Shown here in pieces: positions 8,115 to 14,818 of a DNA stretch of 23,966 nt. The notes beneath the pieces are model-generated. The model had not been told where the DNA came from. It saw only the letters and a list, made by a program, of their open reading frames with translations, and ran no database searches. The position numbers were made by a program, and so were the translations under genes. Positions within the stretch are counted from its first letter, which is position 1; the number at the start of each line of letters is the position of its first letter. The DNA is from CAZSLZ01 sp964607865 (GTDB lineage: Bacteria > Vulcanimicrobiota > JAJTBE01 > CAZSLZ01): contig CAZSLZ010000037.1 in NCBI GenBank assembly GCA_964607865.1, positions 1-23,966 on the forward strand, read 5' to 3'.

Positions 8115-10262
8115 CTGGCTCCCAAGGGTAAAATAAGCCTGTTTAAAAACAGCGATATATACCTGGTTCTGGCAATGGTGGCTATGCTGGTCTTTATGGT
8201 TCTGCCGTTACCGGCGTTCATGATCGACTTTCTGCATGCTTTTAACATCACTGTCAGCTTGATGATTCTCCTGGTTGCAATGTACACCCTGGAGCCTTTG
8301 AATTTTTCTGTCTTTCCCTCATTACTCCTCATCATTACCCTTTTAAGATTATCCCTCAACATCGCCGGCACCCGGCTGATTCTTTTACAGGGATTCGCCG
8401 GGCAGTTAATCGCCACTTTTGGTGAATTCGTAGTAGGCGGTAACTATGTTGTGGGCCTGGTCATCTTTTTAATTCTTGTAATTATCCAGTTTGTGGTTAT
8501 AACCAGCGGCGCCCAGCGTGTGGCAGAAGTGGCAGCCCGTTTTACCCTGGATGCCATGCCGGGTAAACAGATGAGTATCGACGCCGACCTTTCCGCCGGA
8601 GTTTTAACCCAGGAAGAAGCCAGTATAAAACGAAAAACTATTGAACGCGAAGCGGACTTTTATGGAGCCATGGACGGCGCCGGTAAATTCATCAAAGGCG
8701 ATGCCATCGCTTCAGTGGTCATTATTATCATCAACATTCTGGGTGGTATTATCATAGGAACCGCCCAGCAGGGCCTGGATATAATGTCCGCCATGAAACG
8801 GTTCACTCTGTTGACCGTGGGTGAAGGGCTTATAACCCAGATACCCGCGCTTCTGATTTCCACAGCAATGGGTATTATTGTAACCCGGGCAGCTTCGGAC
8901 GCTAATCTGGGTGAAGACGTCATGGCCCAGATATTCAACCAGCCCCGGATTTTATCTATCCTCTCGGTGCTTTTGGTGGGTTTCGGGTTCGTCCCCGGAA
9001 TGCCCAAAATTCCCTTCTTCCTGTTAGCAGTAGGAATGTTCCTGCTTTCCCGCAAGTTAAGGACAACCATAAAAGAGGAAGCCAAGAGAGAGGAAGAACT
9101 AGCTGCCGAGGAAGCTATCAGGGAAGAAATGGCTCCCGGTGAAGAGCCTGAAAGTGTGGCACCGGTGCTCAACCTGGATCCCTTGGAAATTGAAATCGGA
9201 TACAGCCTGGTTTCCCTGGTTGATGAAAAACAGGGTGGAGATTTATTAAACCGGGTGCTCATGGTCCGCAAGGCCTGCGCCCAGGAACTGGGCATTGTGG
9301 TTCCTCCGGTAAGAATCAGGGATAATATTCAACTTTCTCCCCGCCAGTACAGAATTAAAATTTTCGGCGAAACCATTGCCGAGCATGAACTTATGATGGG
9401 CAGGTTGTTGGCAATCGGAAGCGATTCCAAGGATGACCTGCTGGATGAAACCATAGAAGGTATTGATACCAGGGAACCGGTGTTTGGATTGCCTGCTCTG
9501 TGGATCAGAGAAGACGACCGTGAAGAAGCTGAAATGCTGGGCTATACTGTAATTGATGCATCTTCCATTATTGCCACTCATTTATCAGAGATTATCAAGA
9601 GTAAATCCGCCCAGTTGCTGGGCCGGCAGGAAACCCAGGACCTGCTTTCCAAGGTGGAGCAGAAATATCCCACCCTTATCAAGGAACTTACCCCCAAACT
9701 GCTGGCAGTGGGCGATATTCAGAAGATTTTACAGAACCTCCTCAACGAGCGTATTCCCATAAAAAATATGAGGCAAATTCTGGAAATTCTTGCGGATTAC
9801 GCCACAAGGACAAAGGATGTTTACTACCTGACCGAACAGGTGCGGGTAGCACTGGCAAGAACCATCTGCAGAAAATATCAGCAGCCTGATGGCACCATTC
9901 CGGTAATAACCCTGGGGATGGAAGTGGAAAACCTTATTCGGGAAGCTGTGCAGAAGGATAGAAACCAGCCCCTGGCGGCGTTGGATCCCCATACCCTGAA
10001 ACGGTTCTATGAGGCCCTGTTAAATTCAATCAAGAAAGTTTCATTGATGGGATATGAACCTATTGTGTTGACTTCCCAGGCAATAAGAATATATGTAAAG
10101 AAACTGGCGGAGAAAGTTGCCCCGGATCTGGTGGTACTTTCTTATAACGAAATTTTACGGGAAACCTCCATTGAGGCTGTGGATGTATTGAAGTTTACCG
10201 ATGGCGGGCCCGGCGCTAACCCGGCAGCCACCGCCACCATGTCGGAACCAGTGGAAACCTGA
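8115..10262 (+). CDS. flhA: Flagellar export gate protein FlhA (probable CTG start)
   Basis: FlhA is the large nonameric membrane component of the flagellar export gate. The membrane half has about eight helices with the family signatures SVFPSLLLIITLLRLSLN plus AGTR, FTLDAMPGKQMSIDADL, and ADFYGAMDGAGKFIKGDA; a charged linker and the soluble chaperone-docking domain follow. The first ATG (8175) would cut into the first membrane helix. In the same frame, a CTG at 8115 sits 9 bases after AGGAG (8101-8105), and translation from it gives a normal polar FlhA N-terminus (APKGKISLFKNSDIYLVLAM). An in-frame TGA at 8097-8099 blocks earlier starts, and no ATG, GTG or TTG lies between. I therefore place the start at CTG 8115, giving 715 residues. 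It begins 25 bases after flhB. Confidence 0.95.
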   Translation: MAPKGKISLFKNSDIYLVLAMVAMLVFMVLPLPAFMIDFLHAFNITVSLMILLVAMYTLEPLNFSVFPSLLLIITLLRLSLNIAGTRLILLQGFAGQLIATFGEFVVGGNYVVGLVIFLILVIIQFVVITSGAQRVAEVAARFTLDAMPGKQMSIDADLSAGVLTQEEASIKRKTIEREADFYGAMDGAGKFIKGDAIASVVIIIINILGGIIIGTAQQGLDIMSAMKRFTLLTVGEGLITQIPALLISTAMGIIVTRAASDANLGEDVMAQIFNQPRILSILSVLLVGFGFVPGMPKIPFFLLAVGMFLLSRKLRTTIKEEAKREEELAAEEAIREEMAPGEEPESVAPVLNLDPLEIEIGYSLVSLVDEKQGGDLLNRVLMVRKACAQELGIVVPPVRIRDNIQLSPRQYRIKIFGETIAEHELMMGRLLAIGSDSKDDLLDETIEGIDTREPVFGLPALWIREDDREEAEMLGYTVIDASSIIATHLSEIIKSKSAQLLGRQETQDLLSKVEQKYPTLIKELTPKLLAVGDIQKILQNLLNERIPIKNMRQILEILADYATRTKDVYYLTEQVRVALARTICRKYQQPDGTIPVITLGMEVENLIREAVQKDRNQPLAALDPHTLKRFYEALLNSIKKVSLMGYEPIVLTSQAIRIYVKKLAEKVAPDLVVLSYNEILRETSIEAVDVLKFTDGGPGANPAATATMSEPVET

Positions 10263-10303
10263 TAACAAAATATTTGTTAAAATAACGTAAACAAGAAGGT
10301 TTG

Positions 10304-10337
10304 TTAACCCCTTATATGAAATCATGTAAGGGGTTAA
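10304..10337 (+). terminator. Long inverted repeat between flhA and the Crp-like gene
   Basis: Two 16-base arms, TTAACCCCTTATATGA and TCATGTAAGGGGTTAA, are separated by only two bases, with one T-G mismatch. The structure lies 41 bases after the flhA stop and is followed by TATGTTTTC, which is a poor T-tract. It may end the flagellar transcript, act as an operator for the adjacent regulator, or both. Confidence 0.6.
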
Positions 10338-10361
10338 TATGTTTTCAGCAGGTGAAAAAAT

Positions 10362-11060
10362 TTGGCCACAATGGTATTGAAAAACGAAATGGAAGAAATC
10401 AACTTTTTAAAACCTTTTAACAGGGAACAGAAAGAATTTATCCTGTCCCATCTGAAAAAAGAAAATATTAAGAAGAAAACTGTAATTCATTATCAGGAAG
10501 ATGAAAACTGCCGTTTTTACGAAATTTTAAAAGGACAGGTAAAAATCGGCAAAATAACCCTTGATGGCAGAGAAATAACCATGGAAATTCTGAAGGAAGG
10601 GGAGAATTTTGGGTATATCCCTCTGATCGACGGAGGCACCTGCCTTTCCACCGCCACCGCCCTTACAAATGTGGAAACTGTTTCTTTAGGTAAAGATGAA
10701 TTTCTTAGTATTCTCAATAAATACCCCGAAGCTACCGATTATTTAATTCAAAGCATCTGCCAGAGAATGAGAAAGGTTTTCTGCCATATTGAACATATGG
10801 CTTTGACCAGCGTCCAGAAACGTGTTACCCGTATTCTTCTGGAAATGGCCCGCCAGGAAGGCGACTATGACGAAAATGACATTCTTTGTTTCAAAATAAG
10901 GTTAACCCACCAGGAACTTGCCAACCTGGCAGGGACCACCCGGGAAACCGTAACCAGGGTTCTGGCATCGTTGAAAAAAGAAGACCTTATTACTGTGCAG
11001 CGTTCCCTTATTTCAATTACCGATGAAGACAAAATAGAAGATTATTGTTACCAGGAATAG
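10362..11060 (+). CDS. Crp/Fnr-family transcription regulator
   Basis: Two-domain regulator of 232 residues, normal for the family. A cyclic-nucleotide-binding-type beta barrel spans about 20-125 (YEILKGQVKIGKITLDGREI, GENFGYIPLID), then a dimer helix, then a winged helix with the HTH motif LTHQELANLAGTTRETVTRV at 181-200. The arginine that contacts cAMP phosphate in E. coli CRP (R-S-A after the GE motif) is not evident; the aligned stretch reads TCLSTATA, so cAMP is not an obvious ligand. Cysteines 50, 94, 133, 141 and 176 do not form an FNR-type N-terminal cluster. The TTG start at 10362 is 7 bases after AGGTG, better placed than the ATG at 10371. The palindrome upstream suggests autoregulation. 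Its ligand and targets are unknown; the flagellar run before it is one candidate. Confidence 0.9.
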   Translation: MATMVLKNEMEEINFLKPFNREQKEFILSHLKKENIKKKTVIHYQEDENCRFYEILKGQVKIGKITLDGREITMEILKEGENFGYIPLIDGGTCLSTATALTNVETVSLGKDEFLSILNKYPEATDYLIQSICQRMRKVFCHIEHMALTSVQKRVTRILLEMARQEGDYDENDILCFKIRLTHQELANLAGTTRETVTRVLASLKKEDLITVQRSLISITDEDKIEDYCYQE

Positions 11061-11182
11061 ATACCCCCTTCTTCAACACTTTTTCAACAACTTTTATTCA
11101 AAGGACAAAACTGGCATTTGAAAAATATAGAAATATTTCCGGCTGAAATCACACTTTAATTAAAAACGGGGCGGAGTTTTTC

Positions 11183-12859
11183 TTGAGAATAAAAGATTCA
11201 AAAAACAAAATTCTATTTATCATAATCATACTCTTTATACTTTTATTTTCCAGGGCATATGCAACTATAGAAAAACTTTCCGATTCTGACAGGCTGTCAC
11301 CCCTCAAAACAGACAATTTTACTCAAAAAGAATGGCGGGAAATAAAACAAGACGGTTACATGGCTTACTTTTACCGCCGAAAATATTCCAAAGAAGAAAT
11401 AATGGCAGTCTGGAAAGGCGTAAACGAATTGTGCCCCGATTACAGCCGGGAGGAAAAATTGCTGGCCACACGTTCCATATTGAACTATCACTGGGTTGTA
11501 TATAGAACCACACCTTTTCATAACCTGGCAGCAAATGTAAAAGTAACAAGAAAATATCAACATCTCATTGATAAATACTCCCAACTTCATCAGGTTCCCG
11601 CCAAGATGGTAAGAGGAATAATTACCTGGGAAAACTCCGGTGGTACTACAAAGGAATCCTGGGCTGCCTGTGCAGGGGTTGGGCAATTGAGCAGAGGCGC
11701 TGTTAAAACCGCTCATGAGTTTTATATCCCTTTTGTAAAACGCTCCCGGGAGCTTGCAGATGACTATTACCAAATTACCCGGCAGACCGGCTTTCCCCTG
11801 TTTAACGCCCTCGCCCGCTACCACGAAAACGATTCTGAAAAATTTAATGTGGCAGAAAAACACCGGCAATTAAGGTTGAAATATAAAGTTGAAGATGAAA
11901 GGCATATACCCGAATGCAACCTGGAAGACGCCGTGGTATATCTGAAACTCTTGTATAACAACTATAACCAGAGAATGGATTTGGCGATTTCCGCCTATCA
12001 CAACGGAGGGCTGAATAACAACGATATCATAAGAAATTATATTAAAAGAAACCACGGGCTGCTTCTGGATCCATCAGTTGAGCAAACCCGGATTGTTGAA
12101 GCCTTGGATAAACATAAAATAAAATTCATAGATTTATGGGATGACAATATCAGCAGAGATATGCTGAACGGGTTGAGAACAGTTTACGGCCACCAGACCA
12201 ATAGTTATAACAGGCACCTGTCATTGGGGGATGAATCCGATATTTACCCCTGGAAAATTATCGCAGCTTACAGCATTCTCTCCGCCCCCGGAGAAACCCT
12301 GAAAAGACTGGTAAAAAAATATGAAGGCCCCTGGGATGTGGCGGAACTGCGTGGTATGAAAGTTTACAAGACAATTCCCGAAGTGCGCCAGGCTATAAAA
12401 GAAGGCCGCTTGGTCAAATTACCTCCTGTATATAAAGATCATGGCATTTCAAAAATAAACTCGCCATCCAATGAGTATAAAACCCGGAATTATCAATACA
12501 ATTATTATGTTTTGCCCGAGACAGCAGGTTTTTTAATAAAACTGAACCAGGTTTTGCAAAACAGAAGCGGCAACAACAAGGTGAAAATACCTTTAAAAGC
12601 CTGCCTGGAAACCCGGATACTTGAAAACAAGGATTTAGAAGAGATACCCTCTGAAAAAATTACCCACCTGCAGGGAGCCGCCATCGAAATTGATATGGAC
12701 AAAGCCCCTTATCGAAATATTCTGGAACAGATCATAAATGAAGGTTATCTTCACGATAAAGTTCTGGTGGCAAGTAATAACGACAGAAGAAGGCTGTGCG
12801 TGAATCCCCGTTACGGCAAGCACTTCTATGATATTTACAGAAAATATTCAAAAAAATAA
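11183..12859 (+). CDS. Secreted peptidoglycan-active protein: lytic-transglycosylase-like plus M15/DUF5715-like domain
   Basis: 558 residues, TTG start 6 bases after GGAG (11173-11176). A signal peptide is clear: charged start, hydrophobic core about 10-22, and AYA|T cleavage near residue 27. Residues about 125-290 resemble the lysozyme-like SLT fold: IITWENSGG with candidate catalytic Glu150, AGVGQLSRGAVKTA in the place of the usual G-L-M-Q-L motif, and LAISAYHNGG matching the Y-N-x-G region. A middle region (about 300-420) is not recognised. The C-terminal ~110 residues contain THLQGAAIEID, close to the metal-binding H-x-x-G-x-A-x-D motif of M15 carboxypeptidases but with Glu for Asp, and end with VNPRYGKHFYDIY, which recalls DUF5715. 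The likely role is wall remodelling outside the membrane. Assignment of the first domain is fair, the last tentative. Confidence 0.7.
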   Translation: MRIKDSKNKILFIIIILFILLFSRAYATIEKLSDSDRLSPLKTDNFTQKEWREIKQDGYMAYFYRRKYSKEEIMAVWKGVNELCPDYSREEKLLATRSILNYHWVVYRTTPFHNLAANVKVTRKYQHLIDKYSQLHQVPAKMVRGIITWENSGGTTKESWAACAGVGQLSRGAVKTAHEFYIPFVKRSRELADDYYQITRQTGFPLFNALARYHENDSEKFNVAEKHRQLRLKYKVEDERHIPECNLEDAVVYLKLLYNNYNQRMDLAISAYHNGGLNNNDIIRNYIKRNHGLLLDPSVEQTRIVEALDKHKIKFIDLWDDNISRDMLNGLRTVYGHQTNSYNRHLSLGDESDIYPWKIIAAYSILSAPGETLKRLVKKYEGPWDVAELRGMKVYKTIPEVRQAIKEGRLVKLPPVYKDHGISKINSPSNEYKTRNYQYNYYVLPETAGFLIKLNQVLQNRSGNNKVKIPLKACLETRILENKDLEEIPSEKITHLQGAAIEIDMDKAPYRNILEQIINEGYLHDKVLVASNNDRRRLCVNPRYGKHFYDIYRKYSKK

Positions 12860-12922
12860 TATATGTCTGCCGGTTTCATTTTTTAAAGCTGTTTTTAATA
12901 TGAATTTTAAAATATTCTGTTT

Positions 12923-12970
12923 CCCAATTCAAAATTGGGCGAATGATACATTCCCCCATTCTTAATGGGG
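12923..12970. repeat. Tandem pair of related short palindromes
   Basis: CCCAATT-CAA-AATTGGG (12923-12939) and CCCCATT-CTT-AATGGGG (12954-12970) have identical geometry (7-bp arms, 3-base loop) and near-identical arms. They lie 64 bases after the stop of the preceding secreted protein, in the 275-base gap 12860-13134, which has no gene I can support. Neither has a T-tract, so this looks like a dispersed intergenic repeat rather than a plain terminator. Confidence 0.7.
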
Positions 12971-13036
12971 CACGTCGCTGGCGCTCCCCGCGATGACGAA
13001 AACAAAGACAAACAGCAGAAACGCCGTCATTGCGGG
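12971..13036. repeat. REP-like palindromic element
   Basis: CCCGCGATGACG (12987-12998) and CGTCATTGCGGG (13025-13036) are inverted copies with one G-T mismatch. The left half also folds on itself (CGTCGC near 12973 with GCGATGACG). The wording, CACGTCGCTGGCGCTCCCCG followed by CGATGACG, matches the CACGTCGC...CGCAATGACG palindrome family that I know as a dispersed intergenic repeat in many bacterial genomes. Confidence 0.65.
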
Positions 13037-13084
13037 ATTTCATAGTTTGTAAAATTGCTGTAATGTCAGGTTTTTTTATAAACG

Positions 13085-13111
13085 AAAAGAAGCTGCCTGA
13101 AGACAGCTCCT
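13085..13111 (-). terminator. Terminator of the Gly/Ala-rich gene
   Basis: On the minus strand AGGAGCTG pairs with CAGCTTCT across an 8-base loop with one wobble pair, followed by TTTCGTTT. It lies 24 bases beyond the stop codon of the minus-strand gene at 13135. Confidence 0.6.
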
Positions 13112-13134
13112 ATAAATAGTTTAAAAGTTAAGCT

Positions 13135-14010
13135 TTATTTGGTAAGTTCATCCACAGCTTTATCTGCAGCCTTAAAACTTCTTTTTGTCCCGTCAATAAA
13201 TCCTTCCACAGCGGATCCTGTTCCTTTAATGAGGGTTGCTGCCGAGCCTGCGCCCGAGGACGCTCCTCCGATTATTGATGCTACTCCGGCGCCAGAACCT
13301 ACCACACCAAGTGCTGCACCCGAGATAAGCCCTGTTTCTCCGGCCAGGTTATGGCCAATATCTTTTAAATTCTCCGGGTTTTTCTTTATACCTATTGCTT
13401 TTTCGGCAAAAGTAAACCCTTTGTGAATACCACCGAGAGCTGCTCCCACCGGGACACCTACCAGTCCTGCAGCAATGCCAGTGGCAAATTTAGCTGTCTT
13501 TCCAGCTATATTGCCAAGACGGCTTCCTATGGCTTTTTCTGCCTTATCGCCTGCATTAAGGGCTATGTTTAAACCTTTTTCTGCTCCTCCAATTGCACCA
13601 TCAATTGCCGAAGCTGTGCCCCCGATTGCTCCAGGTAACGCCAGGCCGGCAACCACTGCGCCAACTGGGCCGCAACCTGCCATTACAGCAGCTGTGGCTC
13701 CAAGCGCCGGAGCAGCATATAAACCAGCCCGGGCAATATTTTTCATAATTCCATCTTTTTTAAATTTCTCTCCAATTTCAATCCCTTTAAGCGCTGCTTT
13801 TGAAGATGCCACTGATCCCTTGAATGCAGCCTTTGCAGGAGCTACCACTGCAGCCATAGCTGTTCCCAGCATTACTTTCCCAGCGCCTTTTGCTACCTTG
13901 CCCACGGTTATCTTATCTTTGGGTTCGCCGGCGCCTTCTCTTTTTTTGGCAGCCCTGGTAGTAGCAGGTTTCTGTGATACCGGTGTATTATTAATTCTGT
14001 TGATATTCAT
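13135..14010 (-). CDS. Gly/Ala-rich internally repetitive membrane-type protein, function unknown
   Basis: I do not recognise this 291-residue protein. ATG at 14010 sits 7 bases after GGAGGG (14018-14023); a longer frame from TTG at 14043 would ignore that site. Residues 1-40 are polar, basic and Pro/Thr-rich without a signal peptide. The rest alternates Gly/Ala hydrophobic blocks (about 96-130, 174-194, 226-262) dense in small-residue GxxxG-type spacings with amphipathic Lys-rich segments. Three segments share the plan KG-hydrophobic, then EK(A/F), then N-(I/L)-A-(G/R): near residues 75-96, 145-170 and 197-224, so the protein seems built from degenerate ~55-70-residue repeats. A TATAAT-like box on the minus strand at 14063-14068 is a possible -10. 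It stands alone, with its own terminator and repeat-rich intergenic DNA on both sides. A pore-forming, aggregating or secreted protein are possibilities, none proven. Confidence 0.75.
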   Translation of the reverse strand: MNINRINNTPVSQKPATTRAAKKREGAGEPKDKITVGKVAKGAGKVMLGTAMAAVVAPAKAAFKGSVASSKAALKGIEIGEKFKKDGIMKNIARAGLYAAPALGATAAVMAGCGPVGAVVAGLALPGAIGGTASAIDGAIGGAEKGLNIALNAGDKAEKAIGSRLGNIAGKTAKFATGIAAGLVGVPVGAALGGIHKGFTFAEKAIGIKKNPENLKDIGHNLAGETGLISGAALGVVGSGAGVASIIGGASSGAGSAATLIKGTGSAVEGFIDGTKRSFKAADKAVDELTK

Positions 14011-14177
14011 GTAGTTTCCCTCCAATGTTTCATTTCGAAACAATTTTAAATTTATTACTATTATTATAATACCAAATGCAAAAAAAATAAATGGCTATTT
14101 TGTAAAAATTATGTTACAGCTTCAACAAAGAAAGCCCAGATTGTTTCAAACAGTTATTTATCCAAAACTTTTCTGAT

Positions 14178-14198
14178 TATAAATTTTCAAAATTTATA
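14178..14198. repeat. 21-base perfect AT-rich palindrome
   Basis: TATAAATTTT and AAAATTTATA flank a single central C at 14188. It lies in the 508-base non-coding stretch 14011-14518, which otherwise holds AT-rich DNA without a gene (14044-14340) and the three-unit repeat at 14360-14480. It could be an operator for the upstream side of the Gly/Ala-rich gene, or chance in AT-rich sequence. Confidence 0.45.
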
Positions 14199-14359
14199 CC
14201 TTATCTGTTTTCTAAAAGAATGAAATTTAAATTTTCGCCTGCGAGAATTCCAAAGTTTAAAGGAAGCGGGTTTTTTAATACAAATTGTGCAAAACCTAAA
14301 ACTGGAAAGAATTGGGTTTATAACAAGAGGTAAAAAGTAAATAAACCTGATCTAAATTG

Positions 14360-14480
14360 AGATTGCTACGGTTTCTCCGAAACCTAGCAATGACAACATT
14401 TCTTTAGGTTGCCACAACCTGAAAAACCTCGCATGACAACACTTTTTTTAGATTGACACGGCCTTTCGAGGGGTTGCAGG
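14360..14480. repeat. Three degenerate tandem units of a REP-like repeat
   Basis: Units begin at 14360 (AGATTGCTACGG), 14406 (AGGTTGCCACAA) and 14450 (AGATTGACACGG), 46 and 44 bases apart. Units 1 and 2 end in GCAATGACAACA and GCATGACAACAC followed by a T-rich run. Unit 1 folds into a hairpin, ATTGCTACGGTTTC with GAAACCTAGCAAT (14362-14391, one bulge). The ends resemble the AGATTGCCACG...CGCAATGAC repeat family, to which the element near 12971-13036 also belongs. Confidence 0.65.
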
Positions 14481-14518
14481 AGAAAAGCCACTTATTCATA
14501 ACGAATTGATGAAATTGC

Positions 14519-14797
14519 TTAAAATCTGACTGAAAAAGTGGAAAATTCCCCCTGATAATCTTCCCATTGTATGTCCACATTATCAACTCTGCTTGAAGCG
14601 GGGCCCTGTTTCAAGCGTTTTATCATTTCCTGCACTTCATGTTCTTCACCTTCCAGCACTGTTTCCACACTTCCATCGGGTGCATTGCGTACCCAGCCTG
14701 TGAGGCCTATCGCCTGGGCGTTCTGGCGGGTAAAATACCTGAACCCCACTCCCTGAACAACTCCTTCTATTTTCAAAAACACTCGCTTTTTATCCAT
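14519..14797 (-). CDS. acyP: Acylphosphatase
   Basis: Acylphosphatase hydrolyses the carboxyl-phosphate bond of acyl phosphates such as acetyl or carbamoyl phosphate. At 92 residues it has the family length and both catalytic residues: Arg20 in VVQGVGFRYFTRQNA and Asn38 in GWVRNAPDGSVE. The late segment EMIKRLKQGPASSRVDNVDI is also typical. The ATG at 14797 is 8 bases after AGGAG; a TTG at 14803 would leave only 2 bases. It lies 21 bases after a secreted-protein gene on the same strand and is probably cotranscribed, though no functional link is obvious. Confidence 0.96.
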   Translation of the reverse strand: MDKKRVFLKIEGVVQGVGFRYFTRQNAQAIGLTGWVRNAPDGSVETVLEGEEHEVQEMIKRLKQGPASSRVDNVDIQWEDYQGEFSTFSVRF

Positions 14798-14818
14798 TAA
14801 CAATACTCCTGTAACTTC

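Noticed and set aside
8660..9295. 211-codon minus-strand open frame inside flhA
   Set aside because: Lies wholly within conserved FlhA coding sequence, with no recognisable domain and no ribosome-binding site.
10316..10420. Possible short leader peptide frame before the Crp-like gene
   Set aside because: Starts inside the palindrome, no suitably spaced ribosome-binding site, and overlaps the regulator start out of frame.
12860..13134. CRISPR-like array suggested by the repeated palindromes
   Set aside because: Repeats are not identical, spacing is irregular, no unique spacers and no cas genes are present.
13475..14014. 179-codon plus-strand open frame, Pro/Ala-rich
   Set aside because: Antisense to the Gly/Ala-rich gene; Gly/Ala codons read backwards give Pro/Ala. 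The minus frame has a good ribosome-binding site and terminator, this one has neither.
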